NCBI RefSeq assembly: GCF_044502415.1
Contig: NZ_CP172402.1
DNA from: Haloimpatiens lingqiaonensis
GTDB taxonomy: Bacteria; Bacillota; Clostridia; Clostridiales; Clostridiaceae
Reading direction: 5' to 3' (one strand)
Length of the DNA: 64,000 nucleotides
Shown one piece after another: positions 53,205-62,918 of the stretch. The notes beneath the pieces are model-generated. The model had not been told where the DNA came from, did no database searches, and was given only the letters and a program-made list of their open reading frames with translations. How positions within the stretch are numbered: position 1 is the stretch's first letter; every line of letters begins with the position of its first letter. Made by a program: the position numbers and the translations under genes.

Positions 53205-53303
53205 ATGGATAGAATGATGAGAAGGATGAGAATGAGAAGGTCAATAAATGATATGGGAAGAACTATGAAAAGGATGATAAGAAGGGCAAAAAGAATGTTT
53301 TAG
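53205..53303 (+). CDS. Arg/Met-rich 32-residue peptide
   Basis: MDRMMRRMRMRRSINDMGRT followed by MKRMIRRAKRMF: 11 Arg, 9 Met, 2 Lys, only 2 Asp. AGAAAGGAGATGATATT ahead of the ATG is a strong ribosome site, so translation is likely. It would form an amphipathic or nucleic-acid-binding helix. I know no family for it. It stands 100 bases before the DUF1292 gene. Confidence 0.6.
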   Translation: MDRMMRRMRMRRSINDMGRTMKRMIRRAKRMF

Positions 53304-53404
53304 ACTGAAAAAAATATATTTTATGAAATAATTTTAAAAAAGACTTTTAAAATTATCAAATTAAGGGTAAAATTATACCATAACCTATAAGGGGAGGTAT
53401 AACT

Positions 53405-53776
53405 ATGAATAATGAAGAAATAAAAAAATGTTGCTGCAATGAAGAAGAAAATCATAGCTGTTGTGGAGAGCATGGTGAAGATCATGGATGCTGTGGTGGA
53501 CATGAGCATGATCATGAATGTGGATGTGGTTGTGGCGAACATGAAGCTTTAATGGTAGACTTAGAAGATGAAAATGGAAACGTAGTAAAATGCGAAGTAG
53601 TAGATGGATTTTCATATAAAGAAAATGAATATGCTATTGTTCAAAACCCAGAAGATGGATCAGTATATCTATTCAAAGTAATAGGTGATGGAGAAGAAAT
53701 AGCAGAACTTGCTATACCAGATGATGAGGAATTTGATGAAGTTAAAGAATACTATGAAAGCTTATTAGAAGATTAA
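53405..53776 (+). CDS. DUF1292 protein with His/Cys-rich N-terminal tail
   Basis: A 123-residue acidic protein. Residues 1-47 are packed with Cys, His, Asp and Glu (KKCCCNEEE, HGCCGGHEHDHECGCGCGEH), a likely metal-binding tail. Residues 48-123 form the DUF1292 domain: LMVDLEDENGNVVKCEVVDG, ENEYAIVQNPEDGSVYLFKV, DDEEFDEVKEYYESLL. Plain DUF1292 proteins (YrzB) normally lack the tail. GGGGAGG precedes the ATG. Function unknown; metal storage or delivery is a guess from composition. Confidence 0.82.
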   Translation: MNNEEIKKCCCNEEENHSCCGEHGEDHGCCGGHEHDHECGCGCGEHEALMVDLEDENGNVVKCEVVDGFSYKENEYAIVQNPEDGSVYLFKVIGDGEEIAELAIPDDEEFDEVKEYYESLLED

Positions 53777-53781
53777 TAAAG

Positions 53782-53814
53782 TAAAGAGTCGCTGCTTATG
53801 CATCGGCTCTTTAT
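53782..53814 (+). terminator. Terminator after DUF1292 gene
   Basis: TAAAGAG-T-CG pairs with CG-G-CTCTTTA, followed by TTTTAAA. Confidence 0.65.
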
Positions 53815-53901
53815 TTTAAATTAATATATTAAATTAAAATTAGTGTTAATATAGAATTAGAGATAATTGGTATAAGGTAAATATATGTTTGGAGGATTGT
53901 T

Positions 53902-54543
53902 ATGGAAAAATTAGCTATATTTGATGTGGATTATACTTTAACTAAAAGAGAAACCGCTATGGAATTTATGTTTTTTATGATGAAAAAAAATCCCAAATTT
54001 ATAATTCACTTTCCAAAGAGTGCTATATCAGCATTTTTTTATGCTATAAAGGTATATGATGCAGGTAAAGCAAAGGAAAAATTTTTAGGATTTATAAAAG
54101 GTATTGAAGAAAAACATATGCAGGATACAGTAAAAGAATTTTATAGAGAAAAGTTAAGTAAAATACTTTACAAAGATGCCATAGATACCATGAAAAAACT
54201 AAAATCAGAGGGATACAGAATAATTCTAATATCCGCTTCAGCAGAATTTTATTTAAATCAATTATATAACATAAAAGAAGTGGATAAAATTATGGGAACT
54301 AGATTTGAAGTGGTGGATGGAATACACGGAAGCAAGATAATAGGAAAAAACTGCAAGGGTGAAGAAAAGGTAAAAAGATTAAAAGAATATATTAAAAAAG
54401 AAGGAATAGAAGTAGATTTCAAGAATTCTTATATGTTTTCTGATTCCATGGCGGATTTACCACTGTTTAAATTAGTTGGTAAACCTTATTTAATTAATGC
54501 AAGGAAAAAGAAAGATAATATAGAAGTATTATATTGGAAGTAA
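53902..54543 (+). CDS. HAD-IB family phosphatase
   Basis: A 213-residue HAD hydrolase: IFDVDYTLTKRE (nucleophile Asp8), ILISASAEFYL (motif II) and MFSDSMADLPLFKLVG (motif IV), with a helical cap (residues 20-90). It belongs to subfamily IB, like the protein encoded at 14702, but is only distantly alike. The substrate is unknown. GGAGG lies before the ATG; the class IV aminotransferase gene follows 24 bases later and probably shares its message. Confidence 0.87.
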   Translation: MEKLAIFDVDYTLTKRETAMEFMFFMMKKNPKFIIHFPKSAISAFFYAIKVYDAGKAKEKFLGFIKGIEEKHMQDTVKEFYREKLSKILYKDAIDTMKKLKSEGYRIILISASAEFYLNQLYNIKEVDKIMGTRFEVVDGIHGSKIIGKNCKGEEKVKRLKEYIKKEGIEVDFKNSYMFSDSMADLPLFKLVGKPYLINARKKKDNIEVLYWK

Positions 54544-54567
54544 TTTTATGAAAGGGATGTTGTAGTT

Positions 54568-55389
54568 ATGTCTGAGTGCATAAAAGATTTTTATATATTA
54601 AATGGTGAAATTAAAAATACTAATTGTTTCCATGAAAAATATTTAAAGGAAGGAAGAGCTCTTTATGAAGTAATAAGAATAATAGATGGAGTGCCATTGT
54701 ATTTAGAAAATCATTTAGAGAGGCTTCAAAATACTGCTAAATTAACAGGTGATAAATTGTGGCTTACTGTAGAAGAAATAAAAAATAATATGCAGAAGCT
54801 TGTAAAAATAAATGATGTTAAAATAGGAAACATTAAGATGGTATTTAATTTTAATGAGAATAAGGATTTTTTAGTTTATTTTGTAAAACATAGTTATCCA
54901 ACAGAACAGATGTATAAAGAAGGAGTAAAAACTATACTTTACCATGGCGAGAGAACTAATCCAAAGGCTAAAGTTATAGATATGGAATTTAGAAGCAAAG
55001 TCACAGAAGAAATAAATAAAAATCAGGCTTTTGAAGCTATACTAGTGGATAGAGAAGGATATATAACTGAAGGAAGTAAATCAAATATATTTATGATACA
55101 AGGCAGTGAAGTTATAACATCACCGTGTGATAAAGTGCTTCCAGGGGTTACAAGGGCTATGATTATCCATATATGCAACAATATAGGTGTAAATGTCAGG
55201 GAAGAAAGATTCCATTTTAAAAATATAGATAAGCTAGATGCCCTATTTATATCAGGCACTTCTCCAAAGGTATTGCCTATAAAACAAGTGGGAGAATTTA
55301 AATTTAATTCTTCTAACAATGCAGTTTTAAACAATATAAGAATTGAATATGATAAAAATATTGAAAATTACATAAAAGAAAAACTATAA
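54568..55389 (+). CDS. Class IV aminotransferase
   Basis: A 273-residue fold-type IV PLP enzyme, the group of branched-chain aminotransferase, D-amino acid transaminase and aminodeoxychorismate lyase. Visible: ALYEVIRIIDGVPLYLENHL, the PLP Lys in MEFRSKVTEE (residue about 143), VDREGYITEGSKSNIF, PGVTRAMI and FISGTSPKVLPI. The deviation at the usual NYL around the Lys and the lack of branched-chain-specific motifs leave its substrate open. ATG at 54568. Confidence 0.85.
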   Translation: MSECIKDFYILNGEIKNTNCFHEKYLKEGRALYEVIRIIDGVPLYLENHLERLQNTAKLTGDKLWLTVEEIKNNMQKLVKINDVKIGNIKMVFNFNENKDFLVYFVKHSYPTEQMYKEGVKTILYHGERTNPKAKVIDMEFRSKVTEEINKNQAFEAILVDREGYITEGSKSNIFMIQGSEVITSPCDKVLPGVTRAMIIHICNNIGVNVREERFHFKNIDKLDALFISGTSPKVLPIKQVGEFKFNSSNNAVLNNIRIEYDKNIENYIKEKL

Positions 55390-55405
55390 ATTATGGATTA
55401 TTAAA

Positions 55406-55432
55406 TAAAGATTAGGCATAAGTTGACGATAA
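55406..55432 (+). promoter_or_regulatory. SigD (sigma-28) flagellar promoter for the che operon
   Basis: TAAA at 55406-55409, 15-base spacer, GACGATAA at 55425-55432, one base off the SigD consensus TAAA-N15-GCCGATAA. Placed 55 bases before the first gene of the chemotaxis operon. Confidence 0.7.
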
Positions 55433-55486
55433 AATAAGAAATGAGTATTTTTAAGATAAAAAATGTTGTAAATGTGGGGGAAAGTT

Positions 55487-57440
55487 ATGCAGATATTAAG
55501 TTTTACGTGTAAAACCTTGAAGGATTGTATAGTAGAGGCTTGTAAAAAGCTTAATATATCTGAAGATAAACTACAATATACAATTATAGAAAGTAAAAAG
55601 GGGTTATTTATTAGTAAGGTTACTATAGAAGTTAAAGTGGATGAAAGTGGAAATGATCTTAGTGAAGAAAATGAAGATAATTATGAAGTTAACTATGAAG
55701 AGAAAAATGGTACTGCAAGGGTTGAAAATGGAAAAGTAATTATTAAAGCTGCTAAAGAAGGGGGCAGGAATCCACAAATTTTACCACCTAAGAATTTAAG
55801 TGTATTTGTAGATGGTAGGGAAATTAAAGAATTAACAGTGGTAAATGAAAATAGCATAATCCAAATTTGCAATGAAGATGAACCACCTAAAAGATTTTTA
55901 CATATCCAAATGGATAATAATAAGATGCATGCTTTTGTGACAATAAATTATGTTCCTCAATGCGTATATAAATTTAAGGATGCTAAAGAAACAAATATTT
56001 TAATATTAGAGAAAGAGATTTTAGAAGAGAAGTATCCTCCAACATATAAAGAAGCTGAAATAATGGAAGCCTTAAGGGAGAGAAATATAACTTATGGAAT
56101 AATTAGGGAAAATTTATGTAAATGCTTAGATGAAAATGGAGTGGAGTGATATTCTAGTAGCAAAGGGCATTCCTTTTATAGAAGATCAGCATGACATAAT
56201 AGATATAAAATTTAATGATGAAGCTTTAACTGAAGAAATGCTAGATGAAATGCAAAAGGTAGATTTTAAAAATTTACATTCCATAAAAGAGGTAAAAAAA
56301 GGTGATACAATAGCAGTAAGGCATTCTGGAAAAGAAGGTAAGGATGGTATAAATATATTTGGAAAGCTTGTAAAAAGGCCTAAGGCTAAGAAAAAACTTT
56401 TAAAAGTAGGACAAGGTGCCTTGATTAAGGGAAATACAGTTATTGCAGGCTTAGAAGGAAAACCTGTTTATAAAAATGGAACTTTTTACGTTTTCCCAGT
56501 GCATGAAGTTATGGGAGATGTGGACATTGCTAATGGCAATATAGATTTTATAGGAGAGGTAATTATACATGGAAGTGTAAAAGAGGGTATGGAGGTCAAG
56601 GCCCATGGTAAAATTGCTATAGATAATAATGTTGCTGGGGCGAAAGTCTTTAGTAAAAGTGATATAAATATACAAAAAAATATCATATCTTCTGAGATTG
56701 CCGCCGGGGGAGAAGATGTAGAAATTTTAAATAGAATAGACTGCCTAGATAAAATGAAGGATAGCATAAGGGAATTAATAAAAGCTGCAGATGAAATAAA
56801 AGCATTAACAAATAATGTGAATAAAGATGGAGAAATAGTTAAACTTCTTATAGAAAATAAATATAAGAATATACCTAAGATTTTTTTTAAAATGTTAAAA
56901 TACAAATGTTCTGATGGAGAAGAAAAAAATGAAATTATAGATATAATAAAAAATAAGTTAATAGGGCTAGGACCTATAGAAATACAAAGTGTAAATGAAT
57001 TGTACAAAATAGTAGAAATGATAGAAGATAAATTAAAGGAATTAAATAAAAACATAGCGTTGCCGGTAGATGTGAATATATCCTACTGTCAAGATAGTGT
57101 AATTAAAAGTTCTGGAAGTATATATGTAAATGGAAAAGGAGAATATGTTTCAGATATTTTAGCCAAGTACGAAGTTATATTTACTAACGAAAATGCAGTG
57201 GCTAGAGGGGGCTTAATTAAAGCAGATAATAAAATACAATGTGCTGAAGTAGGCAGCGAAGGTGGCGTAGTTACAAAACTTCAAGTTGCAAAAAAAGGTC
57301 ATATATTTGCAAAAAAAGCTTACCAGAATACTGTTTTTATTGTAGGAAGTAGAGAATTCGTATTAGATACTTATAGCAGAGATGTGCATGTGTATTTAGA
57401 TACTCATGGAGATATAAGTGTAGATAGATTAAACGGATAG
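55487..57440 (+). CDS. fapA: FapA/DUF342 flagellar assembly-type protein (frameshifted in this sequence)
   Basis: About 650 residues once the shift is corrected. The N terminus (QILSFTCKTLKDCIVEACKK, residues 1-55) resembles the Jag-N-like region of FapA. A central region leads into the right-handed beta helix of DUF342 (GDVDIANGNIDFIGEVIIHG, VNVNGKGEY-like blocks) and a coiled coil follows. DUF342 proteins localise to the cell poles or affect flagella and spore coats in some Firmicutes; the role is unproved. At about 56143-56144, GTGGAGTGAT should be GTGAGTGAT; the extra G moves the frame +1. ATG 55487 after GGGGGAAAG is preferred to 55472. First gene of the che operon. Confidence 0.82.
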
Positions 57441-57451
57441 GAGGTTTTATT

Positions 57452-57904
57452 GTGAACCAAGAGGATATGAAGGTATTGATATTTAATATTAACAAGGAAT
57501 ATTATGCAGCGGACATAATGGAGGTTGAAAGAATACTGGGATATACAGAACCAACAAAATTACCGGATAGTCCCGAATTTGTTGAAGGCGTTATAAATTA
57601 TGAAGATGGGGTATTGCCAGTAATATCTTTGGGTAAAAAATTCAATTTACCTGTGGAAAATATTTCAGAGGATAGTAAGATAATTGTTGCAAAAAATGCT
57701 GATGAAAGAATAGGCATAATCGTAGATGTGGTATCAGAAGTTAAGGATATAAAAGCTCATAACATAGAAAAAACTCCGGATGTAGCTGCAGCTATATCAA
57801 AGAGATATATAAAGGGACTTATAAAATTAGATGGGGAAATAATAATATTTTTAAATTTGTTATCAATACTAAGTGATGAGGAAAAGAAAGAAATAGTAAG
57901 TTAA
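57452..57904 (+). CDS. cheW: Chemotaxis coupling protein CheW
   Basis: A 150-residue CheW-domain protein (two beta barrels): VLIFNINKEYYAADIMEVE, ILGYTEPTKLPDSPEFVEGV and LPVISLGKKFNLP. It links receptors to CheA at the membrane. The GTG start at 57452 follows AGGAGG. A second CheW-like gene lies at 63293, so the operon encodes two coupling proteins. Confidence 0.92.
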   Translation: MNQEDMKVLIFNINKEYYAADIMEVERILGYTEPTKLPDSPEFVEGVINYEDGVLPVISLGKKFNLPVENISEDSKIIVAKNADERIGIIVDVVSEVKDIKAHNIEKTPDVAAAISKRYIKGLIKLDGEIIIFLNLLSILSDEEKKEIVS

Positions 57905-57930
57905 ATAATATTTCACAGAGGAGATAGGTT

Positions 57931-58419
57931 ATGGAGTTGCAAGACATAAGAATTGGGATAGCAGACTTAAATGTGGCAAGTTCTCCTAATAGGCTTATAA
58001 CTATAGGGTTGGGTTCTTGCATAGGAATAGCTTTATACGATAATATAAGCAAAATAGGGGGACTTGCCCATATTATGCTGCCAAATAGTAAGCAGTTTTC
58101 CAATGTAACTAATCCAGCTAAATTTGCAGATTTAGCTATTCCAATGTTAGTAAATAGCATGAAGAGTAAGGGAGCTAGGGAGAAAAATTTAAGAGCCAAA
58201 ATAGCTGGTGGAGCTTCAATGTTTAATTTTTCAGATAAAAGCATGATAATGGATATAGGCAATAGGAATAGTCAGCAGGTAATTGAAACTTTAAACCAAA
58301 TGTCAATACCTATTATTTCTCAAGATATAGGTGGAAATAAAGGAAGAACCATGATACTGTATACTGAAAACGGAAAGGTAGAAATTAAAACCGTTGGTAT
58401 GGGTGTAAAAGAAATATAA
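57931..58419 (+). CDS. cheD: Chemoreceptor glutamine deamidase CheD
   Basis: A 162-residue CheD. The catalytic Cys is in IGLGSCIGIALYD and the His in GGLAHIMLP. KIAGGASMFNF and DIGGNKGRTMILYTENG follow. It deamidates receptors and, in Bacillus, activates CheC. AGAGGAG precedes the ATG. Confidence 0.95.
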   Translation: MELQDIRIGIADLNVASSPNRLITIGLGSCIGIALYDNISKIGGLAHIMLPNSKQFSNVTNPAKFADLAIPMLVNSMKSKGAREKNLRAKIAGGASMFNFSDKSMIMDIGNRNSQQVIETLNQMSIPIISQDIGGNKGRTMILYTENGKVEIKTVGMGVKEI

Positions 58420-58436
58420 AAAATGGAGTGATTGTC

Positions 58437-59498
58437 TTGAGTAAAATAAAAGTTATGGTAGTTGATGATTCAGCTCTTATGAGAAAGATTATTTCTGATA
58501 TGATAAATCAGCAGGAAGACATGGAAGTAGTTGCTACAGGAAGAAATGGTGAAGAACTTTTAGATAAGTTATACATAATTAATCCAGATGTAATAACTTT
58601 GGATTTGGAAATGCCTAAAATAGATGGTATGAAAGCTCTAAGTCATCTGAAAAATAAAAATGTTCAAATTCCTATTATAATATTGAGCAGTGTGTCTAAT
58701 AGAGGAGCAGATATGACTATGGAGTGTTTAGAAAAAGGAGCTTTTGACTTTTTAGAAAAACCTTCTGGTAATATATCTCTAGACATTGAAAAAGTTAAGG
58801 ATGAGCTAATAGAAAAGATAAGAGCAGCTTATTCATCAAATGAAAAAAGTGTAAAAAGAATCCATGTGCAAAATAATAAAACAATAAATAGCAATGGTTT
58901 AAAAAAGTCTAATACATCATGTTTTAAGATAAAGGCTGTAGCCATAGGAGCTTCTACCGGTGGACCTAAAGCACTATATGAGGTGATTACTAATTTGCCA
59001 GAGAATATAAATGTACCAATTTTTGTAGTACAGCATATGCCAGTGGGATTCACAAAAGCTTTTGCCGAAAGATTAAATAAAAATAGTAAGTTAAAAGTGG
59101 TAGAGGCAACGGAAGGTGAAAACATAGAAAATAATACTGTATATATAGCACCAGGTGGATTCCACATGGTGGTAGGAGCTGATAGAAAGATTCATTTAAA
59201 CAAAGAGCCAAGTATCTGGGGAGTTAGGCCAGCGGTGGATAAGTTATTTTTTTCAGCGGGAGACCTATACGGATGCAACCTTTTAAGTGTTATACTTACA
59301 GGCATGGGTAGAGACGGAGCAGATGGCACAGCTTATATAAAAGAAAAGGGCGGTATTACCATATCGCAGGATGAGGCTACCTGTACCATATATGGTATGC
59401 CTAAAGCTGCCTATGAAACGGGCAAAGTAGACATGGTTTTACCTTTGCATGAGATAGCTGATGAAATAATTAAGATGCTGATTAATAAGGGGAGATAA
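58437..59498 (+). CDS. cheB: Protein-glutamate methylesterase CheB
   Basis: About 353 residues. Receiver domain with VMVVDDSALMRKI, the phospho-Asp in TLDLEMPKIDG and the Lys in FLEKPSG, then a linker and the methylesterase: GASTGGPKAL (catalytic Ser), QHMPVGFT (catalytic His) and GMGRDGADG (catalytic Asp). It removes methyl groups from receptors when phosphorylated. A TTG start at 58437 is placed after TGGAG; the GTG at 58428 lies within that site. Confidence 0.94.
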   Translation: MSKIKVMVVDDSALMRKIISDMINQQEDMEVVATGRNGEELLDKLYIINPDVITLDLEMPKIDGMKALSHLKNKNVQIPIIILSSVSNRGADMTMECLEKGAFDFLEKPSGNISLDIEKVKDELIEKIRAAYSSNEKSVKRIHVQNNKTINSNGLKKSNTSCFKIKAVAIGASTGGPKALYEVITNLPENINVPIFVVQHMPVGFTKAFAERLNKNSKLKVVEATEGENIENNTVYIAPGGFHMVVGADRKIHLNKEPSIWGVRPAVDKLFFSAGDLYGCNLLSVILTGMGRDGADGTAYIKEKGGITISQDEATCTIYGMPKAAYETGKVDMVLPLHEIADEIIKMLINKGR

Positions 59499-60268
59499 TG
59501 GTGAATTTATTTGAATTTGAAAAATGGGTGCTTAGGGAATTCAACATAGACTTGTCTGCATATAAATCAAACCAGTTGCACAGAAGAATTGAAAGTCTTA
59601 TGTCCAGAGTAGGAATAAACTCTGTAGATGAATACACTAGAGTTTTAAAAACAGACTCTAAGCAAAGAGAAAAATTTTTGGATTTCATAACTATAAATGT
59701 AACAGAATTTTTTAGAAATCCTGAAATATTTGGGGAGCTATCAAAGGTATTGAGGGAAGAGCTTTTGCCCCTTAAAAGGCCACTTAAAATATGGAGTGCT
59801 GCTTGTTCTACTGGTGCAGAACCATATTCCTTGGCCATGCTCCTAAATTCAATAGATCCTTATGTTAAACATAAAATTTTAGCTACAGATATAGATAAAA
59901 ATATATTAGAAAAGGCTAAAAGAGGAGAATATGGAGAGGCAGAAATAAAAAATGTAAAAAAAGATTATCTAGATAAATTTTTTAAGAAAACAAACGATAA
60001 ATATATTATAAATGATAGCATTAAAAGCATGGTTAATTTTAAAAAGCATGATTTAATATTAGATAGCTATGAAAATAATTTTGATCTTATAGTTTGTAGA
60101 AATGTGGTTATATATTTTAAACCGGAAACTAAGAATATGATATATGAAAAATTTGCAAAGGCTATGAATAAAGGGGGACTTTTATTTGTAGGGGCTACGG
60201 AGAGCATATATAATTATAGAGATTTCGGCTTTGAAAAATCTTCTACATTCATTTATAAGAAAGATTAG
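59498..60268 (+). CDS. cheR: Chemotaxis protein methyltransferase CheR
   Basis: A 256-residue SAM-dependent methyltransferase. N-terminal helical domain, then ITINVTEFFRNPEIF, IWSAACSTGAEPYSLAM (SAM loop), ATDIDKNIL and VCRNVVIYF. It methylates receptor glutamates, opposite to CheB. Its ATG overlaps the cheB stop by one base, so translation is coupled. Confidence 0.95.
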   Translation: MVNLFEFEKWVLREFNIDLSAYKSNQLHRRIESLMSRVGINSVDEYTRVLKTDSKQREKFLDFITINVTEFFRNPEIFGELSKVLREELLPLKRPLKIWSAACSTGAEPYSLAMLLNSIDPYVKHKILATDIDKNILEKAKRGEYGEAEIKNVKKDYLDKFFKKTNDKYIINDSIKSMVNFKKHDLILDSYENNFDLIVCRNVVIYFKPETKNMIYEKFAKAMNKGGLLFVGATESIYNYRDFGFEKSSTFIYKKD

Positions 60269-60280
60269 GAGGGAATATAA

Positions 60281-62303
60281 ATGGATACTTCTCAGTATAT
60301 GTCTATGTTTTTAGAAGAATCTATGGATAATCTTCAAGTTCTAAACGATTCTTTATTGCAGCTAGAACAGGATCCGGAAGACATTGATAAGTTAAATGAA
60401 ATCTTTAGAATAGCGCATACCCTAAAGGGCATGTCTGCAACTATGGGATTTAATAATATTGCAGATTTAACCCATAAAATGGAGGATGTACTTGCAGAGT
60501 TCAGGGAAGGAAGTATAAAGGCTGACCAAAAGGTGGTAACTATACTTTTTAAATGCCTAGATACTTTGGAAAGAATGATAAGTAATATATCAGAGGGTGT
60601 AGATGAGGATGTTCCAATAGAACATATAATAGAGCAGCTGCATAGTTTAACTGAGCATAGTGAAATAACTGATAAAGATGAAAAAAAAGACTTGGATGAA
60701 GAGAGTTTTGACGAAGAGGTTGATGAAGAGGTAGAATTAGAATTAGATGAATACGAGCTGAGCGTGATAAAACAGGCAAAAGATAGAGCTTATAAAGCTT
60801 ATAAAATTCATATATTTTTAAATGAAAATACTCTTTTGAAATCAGCTAGGGCATTTTTAATATTTAAGGATTTAGAGGATTATGGAGAAATTATAAAATC
60901 AGTACCTTGCACGGAGTGACATAGAAAGTGAAGACTTTGATTTATCCATGGCTCTTGTATATTTAACTAAAAGAGATAAAGAAGAAGTGCATAATTCTAT
61001 AATGAACATATCTGAAGTGGAAAAAGTAACTGTAATGGAAATAGATAATAGTGTAAAGCACTGTGAAAAAAGTCAGACACCAAAAGCAATAGAAAAAAAT
61101 ATTAAAAATGAGGGAAAGGCACAGAAGAATAAAGCTTCAAATGATAGCCAAAACCATCAAAGAAAAAATCACCAATCTGTAAGAGTTGATTTAGAAAGAT
61201 TGGATAAATTTATGAATATGGTTTCTGAACTAGTAATACATAGAACAAAATTAGAGCAAATTGGTGAAGAAGTTAAAATGCCAGAGTTAAATGAAACCTT
61301 AGAGCAAGTGGCAAGAACTACTTCGGATTTGCAGGATTTAGTTATGAAAATAAGAATGTTGCCATTAGAAGTAGTTTTTAGCAGATTTCCAAGAATGATA
61401 AGAGATCTTTCAGTAGAGCTAAATAAGGAAATGGAGCTTATAATTGAAGGACAAGAAACTGAACTGGATAGGACTGTCATAGATGAAATTGGAGAGCCCC
61501 TTATACACCTTTTAAGAAATGCTGCAGATCATGGAATTGAAGATAAGGAAGAAAGAATTAAAAAAGGTAAGGAGCCTGTAGGAAAGATAAAACTTGTGGC
61601 GTATCAAGAGGGAACTAAGGCTGTTATAAAAGTTAGCGATGATGGAAAAGGTCTAGACCCAGAAAAAATAAGGGAAAAAGCCGAAAAATTAGGTATAAAA
61701 ACAGAGGGCATGACTGATTCAGATATTAATAATTTGATATTTATGCAGGGCTTTAGTACTAATGAAGAGGTTACAGATATATCTGGAAGAGGAGTGGGGA
61801 TGGATGTGGTAAAAACAAAAATATCCTCATTAGGCGGTACTTTGGATTTGGTTAGTGAAATTGACAAAGGAACCACTTTTATTATAACATTACCTTTGAC
61901 ATTACAAATAATACAAGCTCTTCTTGTAAAAATAGGCGAAGAAACTATGGCCATATCCCTTGGATACATAGATAGGGTTATAGATTATAAAGAGGAAAAA
62001 ATTAAGAAAAGCAATAACAAAGAAGTTATAGTGTATAGTGATAAGGTGATTCCTCTAATAAGAGTAAATGAAAAATTAGGAATACCATATAAAAAAGAAG
62101 GCAAAAAGTATATAATAATAGTAAAAGTAGGAGAAAAAACTGCAGGACTTTTAGTGGATTCACTTCTTGGACAGCAGGAAATAGTTATAAAACCTCTAGG
62201 AAAAACTTTACAATCATTAAAGGAATATATTGGAGCCACAATTTTAGGAGCGAACAGTTACTTTAATATTGGATGTTTCATCTCTAGTGTAAAGGGAGGA
62301 TAG
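60281..62303 (+). CDS. cheA: Chemotaxis histidine kinase CheA (frameshifted in this sequence)
   Basis: About 673 residues after correction. P1 with phospho-His46 in RIAHTLKGMSA; P2 after an acidic linker; P3 dimerisation (MNMVSELVIHRTKLEQI); P4 kinase with HLLRNAADHGIE, DDGKGLDPEKI and SGRGVGMDVVKTKI; P5 CheW-like end. The shift is near 60905-60910: CCTTGCACGG becomes CCTGCACGG with one base less, just before DIESEDFDLSMALVYL in the P2 region. It passes phosphate to CheY and CheB. A sequence error is likely, since both halves are well conserved. Confidence 0.93.
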
Positions 62304-62304
62304 A

Positions 62305-62904
62305 ATGAGTTACTTAGATTTAAATGATTTGCAGTTAGATGCCTTAAAAGAAATAGTGAACATTGGAACTGGCAATGCAGCTACAGCATTAGCTCAACTT
62401 TTAAGTATAAAAGTCAATATGTCAGTACCCAACATAAATGTGATTCCCTTTGATGAAATTTTTAATAACATTGGAGGAGAGGAAGTTGTAATAGGTGTTT
62501 TAGTTAGGGTGTTAGGTGATGCTCCAGGAAACATATTGTTTGTAATGCAAAAGGACGTGGCTATGAAAATTATAAACAAGCTATTAGGAACAGATGAAAA
62601 AGAAATAAGTGAAATGGGAAACTCAGTTTTGTGTGAAATAGGAAATATAATGTGTAGTGCCTATATGAATGCTATAGCTAAGTTTACCAATATGGTTATA
62701 ATGCCATCAGTGCCAGCAGTAACCTATGACATGCTTGGGGCAATACTTTCTACAACATTTATTGAATCTGGCCAATTTAATGAGTATGTTTTGGATATAG
62801 AAACTTTATTTAGTCAAGATGATGAAATGATAAATGGACATTTTTATTACATACCGATGCCTGGTTCATTGGAAAAAATATTAAATTCAATAGGAATAAA
62901 ATAG
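62305..62904 (+). CDS. cheC: CheY-P phosphatase CheC
   Basis: A 199-residue CheC with two (D/S)xxxExxNxxx signatures: LKEIVNIGTGNAATALAQL near residue 14 and SVLCEIGNIMCSAYMNA near 111. It dephosphorylates CheY and interacts with CheD, whose gene is in the same operon. ATG one base after the cheA stop codon. Confidence 0.94.
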   Translation: MSYLDLNDLQLDALKEIVNIGTGNAATALAQLLSIKVNMSVPNINVIPFDEIFNNIGGEEVVIGVLVRVLGDAPGNILFVMQKDVAMKIINKLLGTDEKEISEMGNSVLCEIGNIMCSAYMNAIAKFTNMVIMPSVPAVTYDMLGAILSTTFIESGQFNEYVLDIETLFSQDDEMINGHFYYIPMPGSLEKILNSIGIK

Positions 62905-62918
62905 TGGAGGTAATATAA

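Noticed and set aside
53321..53615. Minus-strand His-rich open frames opposite the DUF1292 gene
   Set aside because: The His content comes from the complement of Cys/Gly-rich codons; they have no ribosome site.
2080..60910. Programmed +1 frameshifting in six genes
   Set aside because: In sbcD, argS and murG no stop codon or slippery codon lies at the shift point, there is no common stimulator, and the proteins are normally made from a single frame. Sequence error explains it better.
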